Source: DATGZX01 sp035296965 (GTDB lineage: Bacteria; Planctomycetota; Planctomycetia; Gemmatales; Gemmataceae). From it: DNA of 24,448 nucleotides. This document shows, in pieces, positions 7,372-16,385 of this stretch. Made by a program: the position numbers and the translations under genes. A model generated the notes under the pieces. That model was not told the DNA's origin and did not search any database. It was given only the letters and a program-made list of their open reading frames with translations. Every line of letters begins with the position of its first letter. The first letter of the stretch is position 1. The stretch is from contig DATGZX010000039.1 of assembly GCA_035296965.1 (NCBI GenBank), positions 1-24,448 on the forward strand, written 5' to 3'.

Positions 7372-9018
7372 ATGCGTGCTCGTTTCCTGGTTTTCCTGGC
7401 TCTGCTAGGCGGCTTCATTGCTCCCAGTCCGGCCCTGACTGCCGAGAAGGCTGCCGCCTCGAAACCGACATTGGTTGTCCGCATTCGCTCCATCGATGAC
7501 GTGATCGCCGACGCCAAGTACGTTGCTTCCTTGATGGATCAGGAAGAAAACGCCAAGCAGTTCGAAGGCCTCATCAAGAGCAAGATAGGCCCCAACGGCC
7601 TGCTCGGCCTCGACATCAATCGGCCGCTCGGTATGTACCTCACTCTCGACGCCAACGCCAACCCGGAGGACAGCACCGCCGTCGTGCTCCTGCCGGTCAA
7701 GGACCAAAAGACTTTCCTTGGGGCATTGGAAGATTTCGGCGTCAAAGCCGAAAAAGGGGACGGCGGTATCTACACGGTTACGCATCCGCGGCTGCCGCCC
7801 TTCGTGCCTCCCATTTATCTCCGCTTTGCTCATAAGTACGCGTACATCACCGTCCGGGACAAGGATGCCATCGCCCCGGAGAAGCTTCTCACTCCTGACA
7901 AAGCATTGCCGGACGATCGCTTCGCCGTCGGCGTGCAACTGCGCCTGGCGGACATCCCGGCCTCGGTCAAGCAGCTCGTCATTTCCAGCGCCGAAACCCA
8001 GCTTGCAAACCAGGAAGATAAGCGACCAGGGGAAACCGATGCGCAGCAGGCCGTGAGAACAAAGGTGGCCAAGCATGTGGTGGCCGGTTTCAATTCACTC
8101 CTGCAGGAAGGTGGGGACCTGGGTTTGCACTTCGATCTGGACCGAGCAAGCAACCGGTGGGTTGTGGAGGCCTCGCTAACCGGCAAGGAGGGAACTGCCC
8201 TGGCGAAGCAAATCGCCGCGCTCGGCAAGCGCGAGAGTCTGTTCGGCGGGACGCTCGCCGGCAATGCCGCGCTGGGCGTGCTCCTGCACGTTGCACTGCC
8301 CAAGGACCTGCGCGATACTTTAGGAAAAGGGGCCGAGGAAGCGATCAACAAGGATCTGGAGAAAGAAAAGGACCCCGCCAAGCGGGCGCAGTTGGCGGAA
8401 CTCGCGAAAGTTGTCTTGCCGACGCTGAAAGCAGGGGAACTCGATGTCGCGCTGAGCATTCACGGCCCGACGGCCTCGGATCATTATGGCTTCCTGGGGG
8501 GCATCAAGGTCAAGAACGGCGAGGCCCTGGAACAGGCAGCTCGCGACGGGCTAAAGCGCTTGCCCGAGGCCGAGCAAGCAAAGATCAAGCTGGACGCGGA
8601 ATCGGCGGGCGAGATCAAGATTCATCGCATCGACACCAAGGGAAGCCTCGATGAAAAGGGTCGCAAGCTTCTCGGCGATAATCCGGTTTATTTTGCCTTT
8701 CGTTCGGACTCCGTGCTGGCAGCGGCCGGCGAGGGAGCGCTCGAGATCTTGAAACAGGCCCTGGCGGCCAAACCGGAAGTCGCCCCAATCCTTCAAGCCA
8801 AGGCTTCCATTGTTCGGCTCGCGCCTCTTCTTGCCATGGACGCCAAATTGAACGGCAAGGAAATAGCGGAAAAAGCTTTTGGCGAGAAAGGCAAAAACAA
8901 TGACAAGCTCGACCTCAGCGTGGAAGGAGGAAAGGCGCTAAAACTTCGCCTGGTGATCGACACCCAGATAGCGAAGTTCATCTCGGTTCTCGATAAGGAG
9001 AAGAAAGCAAAGGAGTAA
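7372..9018 (+). CDS. Large secreted protein of unknown function
   Basis: A 548-residue protein with a clear signal peptide (MRARFLVFLALLGG..., cleavage near ALTA at residue 24). The mature chain is mixed alpha/beta, rich in Lys, Glu, Ala and Leu, and has no cysteine cluster or transmembrane helix. Blocks such as LVVRIRSIDDVIADAKYVASLM near the N-terminus and a repeated pattern of beta strands plus amphipathic helices suggest two related halves; the general build recalls DUF3352-type periplasmic proteins, but this is only a resemblance. The charged middle (AEEAINKDLEKEKDPAKRAQ) is probably helical. The start is fixed by AAGGAG seven bases upstream. It converges on the sigma-54 activator gene. 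No catalytic motif was recognised. Confidence 0.8.
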   Translation: MRARFLVFLALLGGFIAPSPALTAEKAAASKPTLVVRIRSIDDVIADAKYVASLMDQEENAKQFEGLIKSKIGPNGLLGLDINRPLGMYLTLDANANPEDSTAVVLLPVKDQKTFLGALEDFGVKAEKGDGGIYTVTHPRLPPFVPPIYLRFAHKYAYITVRDKDAIAPEKLLTPDKALPDDRFAVGVQLRLADIPASVKQLVISSAETQLANQEDKRPGETDAQQAVRTKVAKHVVAGFNSLLQEGGDLGLHFDLDRASNRWVVEASLTGKEGTALAKQIAALGKRESLFGGTLAGNAALGVLLHVALPKDLRDTLGKGAEEAINKDLEKEKDPAKRAQLAELAKVVLPTLKAGELDVALSIHGPTASDHYGFLGGIKVKNGEALEQAARDGLKRLPEAEQAKIKLDAESAGEIKIHRIDTKGSLDEKGRKLLGDNPVYFAFRSDSVLAAAGEGALEILKQALAAKPEVAPILQAKASIVRLAPLLAMDAKLNGKEIAEKAFGEKGKNNDKLDLSVEGGKALKLRLVIDTQIAKFISVLDKEKKAKE

Positions 9019-9091
9019 ACGAACCGCCCCTGTCCTGGCCTGTGAAATCAAGATGACAGGCCGAAAGAAGAGTTATCCCTTGGTTCGCCTC

Positions 9092-9146
9092 CACGACCGC
9101 AAGCTCTTGCGAGGAAGCAATTTATCGCGAGCAGCTTGCGGTCGTG
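9092..9146. terminator. Long hairpin between convergent genes
   Basis: A 14-base perfect stem (9092-9105 with 9133-9146) encloses a 27-base loop, and a weaker 7-base stem lies at 9037-9062. There is no T-run on either side, so this is a candidate bidirectional or factor-dependent end, or a repeat, between the 548-residue gene and the sigma-54 activator gene. Confidence 0.45.
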
Positions 9147-9191
9147 CTCTTGCGCTTGCCTGCTTGCGGCCCATCTAGAACCCACTTATTC

Positions 9192-11120
9192 TCAGCGTTT
9201 CAAATCGTACGCCTTGATCTTGCGGTCCAGCGTGGAGCGCTCGATGTTCAGGATGGAGGCTGACTGGCTCTTGTTCCATTCCGTGTGTTGCAGCGTTCGC
9301 AAGATGTGCTGTTTCTCGATTTCTTCCAGTGAGACGGCCTGGTACTCGGGAGACGGTTGCACCGTCGGGGTCGGCACACCCAGCTCAATGGACGACAGCC
9401 AGATATCCTGAGCATCGAGTTGTGGTCCGAACCCCAGCGCCACGGCGCGTTCGACGACGTTGCGCAGCTCACGGACGTTGCCGGGCCAGTGGTACTGTTC
9501 CATTTTCTGCAGGGCGCCCGGGGTGAAGTCCTGGATTTTCCGGCCGGTCTCCCGCACAAAACGCCGCAAAAAATGGCGGGCTAACAAGGGGATGTCGGAG
9601 CGCCGGTCGCGCAGCGGTGGGACGTGTATCTCGACGACCTGGAGCCGGAAGAACAGGTCGCGGCGGAACGTGCCCTCTTGCAGGCCTTTTTCCAGGGGCT
9701 GATTGGTAGCGGCCACCACGCGCACGTTCACGCGGATCGGTGTGCTGCCGCCGACACGCTCGAAGCTGTGTCCATCCAGGATGCGCAGCAGCTTTGCCTG
9801 GGTGCCAATGCTCATTTCGCCGATTTCATCGAGAAAGATCGTCCCGCGATCGGCGGCTTCGAACTTGCCGATCTTCTTGTCCGTGGCCCCGGTGAACGCG
9901 CCTTTTTCGTGGCCAAACAGCTCGCTCTCCAGCAGCGTTTCCGTGATGGCGGCGCAGTTCAAGCAGACAAAAGGCCCCTCCTTGCGCGGACTGGAGTAGT
10001 GGAGCGCACGCGCAACCAATTCCTTGCCGACGCCGCTTTCCCCACGGATCAGCACGGTCGCATTGGTGTCGGCGACCCGGCCAATCTGGCTTTCTATCGA
10101 ATGGATCACCTGGCTGTCCCCGACCAGCTCGCTTTCGACGCGCAACTGGTCGCGCAACGATTCGATCGCAGCGCTTTGCGAAACTTGCCGGTCCAGATGA
10201 TGGATCGCGGTCGCCAGGTGCTTGGCAACCGCCATGGCGAACTCGAGGTTCTCCGCATCGAGTGATTGGCTCGGATTGGTGCAGTACAGGTGAATCAGGG
10301 CCTGGACGTCCTCCCGGAACACGACCGGCGCGCAGATCACGCTGCTGGCCCCGATATCGGTCAGGCTTTCGCGATTGCGCAGGTGACGGTCTTCGCTGAC
10401 GTTTTCCGCAAGAATGGCCTCGCGCGTGTTCAGGACTTCGTTGCTGACGTATTCGGAAATGCGATTGTAGGCTTGCGCCTTCGGATCGCGATGGCGGTGG
10501 GCAAGCACTTGCAGCTCACGGTTATCCTTGACGGAGAGGATCGCGCCCACGTCCGCCGGCGTCGCTTCCAGCAAACCGTCCAGGACGATGCCGACCAATT
10601 CTTGGTAATCCGCCGCGTCGCCCATGTCGAGGGCCAGGCGGTAAAGCAAGGACAGCTCGCGATTGAGATTGTGATGGGCCGCTGTGGTGGTTGTCGGCTC
10701 GGCTACGCTGGTGGGTGGGATCGGCGTCAGAAAGCGGGTATGCCCGAGGCGCTTTTTGATGGCGACGCTGTCCGAAGGTAGGGGAGCAGGCGGCAAGTCC
10801 GGCAGCTGGCCCATGTTCTCGACAAAGAGCAGCCGGCTGTGGCCGACATTGACTTCATCGTTGGGCGCCAGGTTCCATTCGTTGGTAATCGACGTGTCGT
10901 TGACGCGGGTGCCGTTCAGGCTGTTCAAGTCGCGCAGCAGCCAACGACCATCCGAGTGAAAAACCTCGGCATGCTCCCGGCTGCAAAGCTCATCCTTCAA
11001 AATGATGCGGTTGGTGTTGGCTCGGCCAAGGGTGTAGCGCTGGCCGGGAGTGAGCGCAAAAACCTCCCCGAACCCGTCATCCCGGCGAAGCACTAAATAG
11101 GCCGAAGCGCCTGAAGGCAT
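9192..11120 (-). CDS. Sigma-54-dependent activator with FHA and GAF sensor domains
   Basis: A 642-residue transcription activator. Residues 10-105 form an FHA domain with the phosphothreonine-binding residues G32-R33, S47, H50 and N69-G70. Residues ~150-310 resemble a GAF domain. The AAA+ domain has Walker A GESGVGKE at 360-367 and the sigma-54 contact loop GAFTGA at 407-412, followed by a Walker B in FLDEIGE and a VAATN sensor. The last ~45 residues are a Fis-type helix-turn-helix (ILRTLQHTEWNKSQSASIL...). With the contact loop intact it should open sigma-54 promoters. There is no receiver domain; control is expected through the FHA domain (kinase input) and the GAF domain (small ligand). 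The start at 11120 is preferred because the FHA domain begins just after it; a 37-residue upstream extension is possible but lacks domain character. Confidence 0.92.
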   Translation of the reverse strand: MPSGASAYLVLRRDDGFGEVFALTPGQRYTLGRANTNRIILKDELCSREHAEVFHSDGRWLLRDLNSLNGTRVNDTSITNEWNLAPNDEVNVGHSRLLFVENMGQLPDLPPAPLPSDSVAIKKRLGHTRFLTPIPPTSVAEPTTTTAAHHNLNRELSLLYRLALDMGDAADYQELVGIVLDGLLEATPADVGAILSVKDNRELQVLAHRHRDPKAQAYNRISEYVSNEVLNTREAILAENVSEDRHLRNRESLTDIGASSVICAPVVFREDVQALIHLYCTNPSQSLDAENLEFAMAVAKHLATAIHHLDRQVSQSAAIESLRDQLRVESELVGDSQVIHSIESQIGRVADTNATVLIRGESGVGKELVARALHYSSPRKEGPFVCLNCAAITETLLESELFGHEKGAFTGATDKKIGKFEAADRGTIFLDEIGEMSIGTQAKLLRILDGHSFERVGGSTPIRVNVRVVAATNQPLEKGLQEGTFRRDLFFRLQVVEIHVPPLRDRRSDIPLLARHFLRRFVRETGRKIQDFTPGALQKMEQYHWPGNVRELRNVVERAVALGFGPQLDAQDIWLSSIELGVPTPTVQPSPEYQAVSLEEIEKQHILRTLQHTEWNKSQSASILNIERSTLDRKIKAYDLKR

Positions 11121-11202
11121 CGTTTTGCCATTTTTCCAAGGCTTGGGATACCAATTGATTACCTTACGATAGCGGCTAGCCAGGTGTTCAGGCAAGGAGT
11201 TT

Positions 11203-11226
11203 CGCGGGCAGCGGGGACTGCCCGCG
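11203..11226 (-). terminator. Hairpin after the CPBP protease gene
   Basis: A 9-base perfect stem (11203-11211 with 11218-11226) has a six-base loop. It lies about 75 bases beyond the stop codon of the protease gene at 11301 and upstream of the sigma-54 activator. There is no strong U-tract, so it is only a candidate terminator. Confidence 0.4.
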
Positions 11227-11300
11227 TGCACGCCTGGTGGATTCTTCGCTAGGAGGCGACTCTACGGTTTGGACTTGGTTGCCCGTAATTGGACAGGACC

Positions 11301-12599
11301 TCACGGGGGCGCTCCGCCGGACATGCAGACCGCCGCACCAAAACCTGCCGCAGCCACCAGTACAGCCGACGACGCTAGCCATCCTGGCCAGGCTCGAATC
11401 GGTCGGTAAGGACTGTCGGTAGGCGGACACCCTGCACCCGGATAATCCGGCTGCCAAAATCTTGTACCCTGGTCATCCTTGGACGCGAAGCGCACCCGGC
11501 TTCTGTAAAGCGCCCAACACACCGCCGCCCCCAGAATCAGGGCAGCGCTAAACACGTAAAAGTCGATGGATCTATCAACGCCGATGCTTTTGTCCTCAGC
11601 GTCAGACAAGCTCGCCCCGACAACTGCTGCTGAGTTATTAAGAAAATGAAGGAGCATGGGCATCCACAAAGAGCGCGTCATGAGATAGGTGAAGTGGAGG
11701 CAGCAACCCATGACAAAAGTTGCAATCACGTGCGGCGGATCGACATGGAGGATCCCGAAAAAGAGCGACGTGAGGAGGATGCCACCCACGGTACCATAGC
11801 GCCCGAGCAGGCCACGTCCCAAAAAACCGCGACAGAACAGCTCTTCATTAAGTGCGGGCCCAAGTCCCACGACGAGCACGCCAAACCACACCGGCCATTG
11901 CGTAAAACCCTTCTGCATCTCGTCGTTGTTATGGAATGCTAAATGGAATTTCTCCAGCATGCCTTCGGCGGTTTGGTGGACGCCGGTCGAAACGTAAATT
12001 AGTGCTGGGCACAGAAGGAAGACGAAGAAGACATGTAGCAGGCTGGGCCTGCGCAATGCCAGGAGGCGCGGCCAGCGCTTACCCACGAATACCTGGACGA
12101 TCAGCCAGGCGAAGACAACAGCGACTAATTCGGACGCCAGAAATGCTGCTCCAAACTCCATGCCCATTTCCCCAACGGGCGGAGATTTGCCTTCCTGTAG
12201 TTTCCGCAACAGCTCCTTGCCGTCAGGGGCAGTAGCAATGCGGAAAAGCAGGGCTGCCCCCATCACGGCAATGAGTGCCCCGGTGGTCACGCCCATGTAG
12301 AGAAAACACGAAAGCACAGCGCCCCAAAACCCAGGATGTGGTGGCTTCTGCAGGGGAAGGACTACCGGAATGCCCGGCTCGGCCACCGTCTCAGCAGAGG
12401 GAAGCTGGTCCCCCGGCAAAGGAGCATCGGGCGGTAAGGCCCAAAGGTATTCGTCCCCACCAGGTTCCACAGAGCTTGACCGCAGCCGCGCACCTTCGTC
12501 TCCTTCGATCGGGAGGTTGCAAGCCTTTTCCGATTCGGAAGGTCTGAGAGGCTTTTCATGCTCGCCGCACGAAGGTTGAATATCGTCGGATGGCGACAT
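11301..12599 (-). CDS. CPBP-family (CAAX-type) intramembrane metalloprotease
   Basis: A 432-residue polytopic membrane protein. The first ~90 residues are polar, proline-rich and probably disordered in the cytoplasm. Several hydrophobic helices follow from about residue 95. The CPBP/Abi motifs are present: NEELFCRGF (EExxxR) with the catalytic glutamates, FFGILHVDPPH with the first metal histidine, and LLHFLNNSAA with the second histidine. A final hydrophobic segment sits close to the C-terminus (AVLVAAAGFGAAVC). Bacterial members cleave or process membrane substrates, but the substrate here is unknown. It starts 38 bases after the GT-C glycosyltransferase gene on the same strand, so it may be the last gene of the glycosylation operon. 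Confidence 0.88.
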   Translation of the reverse strand: MSPSDDIQPSCGEHEKPLRPSESEKACNLPIEGDEGARLRSSSVEPGGDEYLWALPPDAPLPGDQLPSAETVAEPGIPVVLPLQKPPHPGFWGAVLSCFLYMGVTTGALIAVMGAALLFRIATAPDGKELLRKLQEGKSPPVGEMGMEFGAAFLASELVAVVFAWLIVQVFVGKRWPRLLALRRPSLLHVFFVFLLCPALIYVSTGVHQTAEGMLEKFHLAFHNNDEMQKGFTQWPVWFGVLVVGLGPALNEELFCRGFLGRGLLGRYGTVGGILLTSLFFGILHVDPPHVIATFVMGCCLHFTYLMTRSLWMPMLLHFLNNSAAVVGASLSDAEDKSIGVDRSIDFYVFSAALILGAAVCWALYRSRVRFASKDDQGTRFWQPDYPGAGCPPTDSPYRPIRAWPGWLASSAVLVAAAGFGAAVCMSGGAPP

Positions 12600-12637
12600 G
12601 GTACATACCTGGAAGAATGCCTCGACTCACGAAAACG

Positions 12638-14299
12638 TCAATACCCCGTCCAACCTTGGCTTTCCATGAAATTATACAGCCAGGGGTTGCGCCATGGGTT
12701 GAGAGGATAGTTGGCTGAGAATACGGAGACCGCCAGGCAGACGTAAGCGAGGCCACGCCCCCAGCGCCGAGTCGAAAGCCAATCCGCGACGGGCAACATC
12801 GTCAACAGCCAGAACGGCGTCAGCCACATCAGCCAGCGCAGCCCGACCGCCCAGCCGCCGTAATTGCTCGTCTTGAAGAGATAGAAGCCGACGACGATCA
12901 GGCTGACCAGGAGAGTCAGCGTGCCTAGTATTCGATAGTCTTTCGAAGTTGGTTGGGGGGAGCCGCTGTCCGAAATAGCCCCCTCACCCCTGCCCCTCTC
13001 CCCCGAGTACGGGGGCGAGGGGAAAGTCTCACCCCCAACGTTTACTCCCTTGCCCGCGGCGCGCATGCCCCCCGCGCCCCCGTACTCGGGGGAGAGGGGT
13101 TGGGGGTGAGGGGGTGAGCTCCCGCGCGACTTGCCCAACAGGAACACAAATACTCCCACCGCCGACAGCAAGAAAACCGGCGAAAGAGAAAAGAGCCCGT
13201 GATGCCCCAAAAAGAAGTGGAAGGCGTAGGTCCCCTTACCCTCCGTGAGCGCCGCCCAGTCGATCCCCGCCTTGGTGTTCCCAAGCGTTGGTTTGACCCA
13301 GTGGCTGCCTTCGTATTCGTACCAGGGACCGCCAAACTCTCCGTAAGCAGGAGTCCACTGACCGATGGCCAGATGATTGGTGAATAGAAACACTGCTGCC
13401 GGGATGGCCAGGGCAGGCAGGTAGAGCAAGAGCGTCCGACCCGGCGCCCGCCAAAGGAGCAGCATAAAGAGGATCACGGCAAACGAGGCGGCAGGCAACT
13501 CGGTGCACGCGGTGAAGCCGGCAAAGAATCCCGCCACCGCGAAGAGCCAGGCCTTGCGCTCCCCGTCGAGCAAGATGCGGAGTGCCGGATAGAGCGCAAA
13601 CAGGGCAGTGCAGGCAGCCACCGTGTGATTGTTGAGCGTGATCTCGAAGGGGATGAGCAGCGTGCCGAAACAGGCGGTGGCGAGAACGAACAAGCGCCCC
13701 CAGTCCGTCGTCCCTAGCCTTTCAACCAGTCGAGCGAGCAGCAACAGGTAAACGAGCAGGGGCAGGCAATTGATCGTCATCAGGATGGTGCGCACGACCT
13801 GGAAGCGCTCTTCCATGATCGACCAGCCGAGCGTCCTCTTGAGCAGCCAGTATTCGCCGGCCACCAGCGTCGCCAGGAAGGGCGGCTTGCTGGAATAGAA
13901 CTCCTGCGCGCGCTTCCCCGACGGAGATACGCGCACCTCGGGCCGCAACACCTTGTCGATGGTCCTCCAGCCGTCTTCCATCATAATGCCGGTGTCGTGG
14001 TATTGGCCCGCGGCCTCGTATTCACGATGGCCAATCACATATGTGCCCTGGTCGACGAGGGCGCGCACGGTGTCCCAGCGCGAGCGGTCATTGTCGCCAT
14101 GCGTGGCGCTGGGCTCCGGACGAGTGCGCCACCACTGGCCGCGCGTATCCTTGGGGTGGTTCTCGTCCCGATACATGAACGGCTCGTAGACGCGGACCAC
14201 CGACAGAATGCGGCCCGCGACGGCCGCCACCGCCACCGTAATGAGGATCGCGTAAATCGACTGGCGCACGCGGACCGGATCAAAACTCGAGGTTGTCAT
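12638..14299 (-). CDS. GT-C membrane glycosyltransferase carrying a repeat insertion
   Basis: A 553-residue polytopic membrane protein. After a first transmembrane helix (residues ~13-33) there is a long periplasmic-type loop with acidic residues (DNDRSRWDTVRALVDQGTY), then SSKPPFLATLVAGEYWLL, similar to the ArnT/PMT-type SDKPPL motif, and about eight further hydrophobic helices. This build is typical of GT-C enzymes that transfer a sugar from a polyprenyl-phosphate donor. Residues 396-441 are not part of the ancestral protein: they translate a palindromic repeat element (PHPQPLSPEYGG...) that sits in a loop between two helices and keeps the frame. The start codon overlaps the stop of the GT2 gene (ATGA), so the two are translationally coupled. 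The acceptor molecule is unknown. Confidence 0.82.
   Translation of the reverse strand: MTTSSFDPVRVRQSIYAILITVAVAAVAGRILSVVRVYEPFMYRDENHPKDTRGQWWRTRPEPSATHGDNDRSRWDTVRALVDQGTYVIGHREYEAAGQYHDTGIMMEDGWRTIDKVLRPEVRVSPSGKRAQEFYSSKPPFLATLVAGEYWLLKRTLGWSIMEERFQVVRTILMTINCLPLLVYLLLLARLVERLGTTDWGRLFVLATACFGTLLIPFEITLNNHTVAACTALFALYPALRILLDGERKAWLFAVAGFFAGFTACTELPAASFAVILFMLLLWRAPGRTLLLYLPALAIPAAVFLFTNHLAIGQWTPAYGEFGGPWYEYEGSHWVKPTLGNTKAGIDWAALTEGKGTYAFHFFLGHHGLFSLSPVFLLSAVGVFVFLLGKSRGSSPPHPQPLSPEYGGAGGMRAAGKGVNVGGETFPSPPYSGERGRGEGAISDSGSPQPTSKDYRILGTLTLLVSLIVVGFYLFKTSNYGGWAVGLRWLMWLTPFWLLTMLPVADWLSTRRWGRGLAYVCLAVSVFSANYPLNPWRNPWLYNFMESQGWTGY
12979..13114. repeat. Inverted-repeat element inserted inside the GT-C gene
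   Basis: The left arm (12979-13015) and the right arm (13077-13114) are near-perfect reverse complements of ~37 bases, differing only by a short mismatch and one-base indel; about 60 bases lie between. The element reads through in frame on the minus strand. Its translation signature, HPQPLSPEYGG, recurs in annotated proteins of several bacterial groups, where it marks a short non-autonomous repeat. Confidence 0.9.
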
Positions 14300-15252
14300 G
14301 GATTGCTTGGCGTGGTTTGTTCAGCAATGCTGTAACTATCTTCGTCTCGGCCTTGGTAAGCAGTGATCAATTCGGCCAGGAAGCCTATCGACATCATCTG
14401 GGCGCCGAGAAGCAACGCTGCAACTGCATAGATTAGCAGAGGGCGCTCGTGCAAGGGAAGGAATGTCGACGGAACCCACCAGTTCACCAGCCAGGTCACG
14501 GCCAAATAAACCAGGCCAAGATTGCCGGCAACAAAGCTCATGAGGCCGATGCTGCCCAGGAGATGCTGCGGCCGTTGCCCGAAGCCGGTGAGGAACTTGA
14601 CCGTGAGCAGATCGAGGAATCCCTTCACGAAGCGGCGGACGCCATACTTGGAGCTGCCGAAACGCCGGGGCCGATGCTTGATTTCGATTTCCCCCACGCG
14701 GAATCCGCGGGCTGCCGCCAGCACGGGGATGAAGCGGTGCAATTCACCGTAGAGGCGCACCTCGCGAAAAATCAGGGCCCGGTAGCACTTCATGCCACAG
14801 TTATGATCGTGCAGCCATACGCCCGTCGTCTGGCTGACCATGAAATTGAACACCCGACTGGGCCAGACCTTGTGCCAGGGATCGAGCCGGATGCGTTTCC
14901 AGCCGCTGACAACGTCCAGGCCCTTGTGCAAAGCAGCCAGGAAGCTGGCGATCTCGCGGGGATCGTCCTGCAGATCGGCATCCATCGTCATGATCACGTC
15001 GCCATGAGCTGCGCGGAAGCCAGCCGAGAGAGCCGCCGCCTTGCCGAAATTGCGACGCAAGCGAATGCCATGCACGCCGCCGTCCTTCTGGGCCAGCTCG
15101 CAGATGATCGGCCAGGATCGATCCGTGCTGCCGTCGTCCACGTAAAAGACTTCGATTTCCAGCCCCGCCTGGCGTGCAGCTACTGTGATCTCGTCTTGCA
15201 GCGGAACGAGACTATCTTGTTCATTGAACAGCGGGATGACGACGGAAATCAT
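14296..15252 (-). CDS. GT2 glycosyltransferase, polyprenyl-phosphate type
   Basis: A 318-residue membrane-anchored enzyme of the DPM1/ArnC/GtrB type. The N-terminal GT-A domain has MISVVIPLFNEQDS, the nucleotide-sugar motif VDDGSTD (38-44), NFGKAAALSAG and the metal-binding DADLQDDP (91-98). Two C-terminal hydrophobic segments (around QHLLGSIGLMSFVAG and LLIYAVAALLLGAQM) anchor it in the membrane, as in polyprenyl-phosphate glycosyltransferases. It probably makes the lipid-linked sugar used by the GT-C enzyme whose gene follows with an ATGA overlap; its own start overlaps the stop of the flippase-like gene in the same way. A much longer open frame exists upstream but lies inside the flippase-like gene in another phase. 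Sugar identity is not readable. Confidence 0.92.
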   Translation of the reverse strand: MISVVIPLFNEQDSLVPLQDEITVAARQAGLEIEVFYVDDGSTDRSWPIICELAQKDGGVHGIRLRRNFGKAAALSAGFRAAHGDVIMTMDADLQDDPREIASFLAALHKGLDVVSGWKRIRLDPWHKVWPSRVFNFMVSQTTGVWLHDHNCGMKCYRALIFREVRLYGELHRFIPVLAAARGFRVGEIEIKHRPRRFGSSKYGVRRFVKGFLDLLTVKFLTGFGQRPQHLLGSIGLMSFVAGNLGLVYLAVTWLVNWWVPSTFLPLHERPLLIYAVAALLLGAQMMSIGFLAELITAYQGRDEDSYSIAEQTTPSNP

Positions 15253-16385
15253 GATTGTTCCGTGGTTTCGAGTGCCTGGTTTTCGGGCGGAGCAGCGCCG
15301 GCGCCGGTCAGCGCCGCCCTGCTGGGGACGCTGGCCCCGGGCAGCCGGTACACGATGGCGACGACCACCAGCTCCGCGGCGGTCCAGACGAGCCGCAGGA
15401 GAATGACCGCGAGCGCAGCCGTGGCCCTGGCGTCTGCCTCGCCTGTGCCAATCCAGGAGTTGATCTCCGGGATCAGGAAGAGCAACAGGAAGTATTCGCG
15501 GACCCCCAGCCCGCTCGGCACCATCAACATGAGAAACCCGGCCACGTAGGAGAGAGAGATGAACGCCGTGTAGTCGGCCAGGCGCGCCAGCGTCAAAGGC
15601 GGAGGATCGGGAACAATCGCATGCAGGACGGCCCAGAGGCTGGCGCCCATGAACAGCCAGCAGACGGTCGCGAATACCAGGGCTTCCACCAAGGAGATGA
15701 TACGCGTTCGGGGTAGAGGGCCCGCATCGGCCTGGCGAAACGGGCGTGCGATCCGGTGGGCCAGCCAGTTGAAGACGGGTGGAAGGATCGGAAACCCGAC
15801 CGGCGCTAGCAGCAGCACGGCCAAGCATGCCGCAACGCGCGGATCGATGGGCGTGGCCTGCGGCGCGTTGCGCGGCAGCAGCCTTTCGAAAGCATGCCAA
15901 TCCAGCGGTGCGGAGAGATCGGAGATCTGCGTTGCAAAGAGCACGGCAGCAAACAAGGCGCCGGTCGCCATTGCGGCCAGCACCTCGAAGAAGGAGGTCA
16001 GCACTGCTATGCCGACGTGAACGTGGGTCCCGCGCACCATCCCCGACCGGACAAGCAAAGCCCAGGCTTTGCCTGGAAGATACTTACCCATCTGCCCGAC
16101 ATAATGGGCGCGGATTGCTGCATAGAACGAAGGGTGCTGACCAAAATCGCGAAGTAGCCTGTACCAGTACGTGGCCGTGGAGCCCAGGGCCAGGAGGTAC
16201 AATACGCCCGAAGCGACGAGCCAACCGGGGCGATGGATCCGGCTCCAAAGATCCTGCAGGGCTGGTACGAGACCACGTTCCCAGACGTTGAGATCGCGCG
16301 CAAACTGCCGGCCGATCGCGATGATAATTGCGACGGTGAAAAGCACTTTAAGGATCGGCCACGACTTCCTCAGCCACGCTCGCAT
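15249..16385 (-). CDS. LPG_synthase_TM / UPF0104 flippase-like membrane protein
   Basis: A 378-residue polytopic membrane protein with around eight hydrophobic helices and the family landmarks YVGQMGKYLPGKAW near residues 90-105 and VPSGLGVREYFLL near residues 300-312. This is the lysylphosphatidylglycerol-synthase transmembrane domain without the cytosolic transferase domain; family members are proposed lipid-linked sugar or lipid translocases. Position as the first gene of the glycosyltransferase operon, with an ATGA overlap to the GT2 gene, fits a role in moving a polyprenyl-linked sugar across the membrane. The start MRAWLRKSWP is a typical positive N-terminus before the first helix; no clear Shine-Dalgarno is visible. 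Its promoter must lie in or beyond the repeat cluster upstream. Confidence 0.88.
   Translation of the reverse strand: MRAWLRKSWPILKVLFTVAIIIAIGRQFARDLNVWERGLVPALQDLWSRIHRPGWLVASGVLYLLALGSTATYWYRLLRDFGQHPSFYAAIRAHYVGQMGKYLPGKAWALLVRSGMVRGTHVHVGIAVLTSFFEVLAAMATGALFAAVLFATQISDLSAPLDWHAFERLLPRNAPQATPIDPRVAACLAVLLLAPVGFPILPPVFNWLAHRIARPFRQADAGPLPRTRIISLVEALVFATVCWLFMGASLWAVLHAIVPDPPPLTLARLADYTAFISLSYVAGFLMLMVPSGLGVREYFLLLFLIPEINSWIGTGEADARATAALAVILLRLVWTAAELVVVAIVYRLPGASVPSRAALTGAGAAPPENQALETTEQS

Noticed and set aside
14449..15549. 366-codon plus-strand frame
   Set aside because: It is antisense to the GT2 and flippase-like genes, both of which have clear family motifs.
15253..15900. 216-codon N-terminal extension of the GT2 gene
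   Set aside because: It overlaps the flippase-like gene in another phase; the GT-A fold begins precisely at 15252 with the ATGA overlap.
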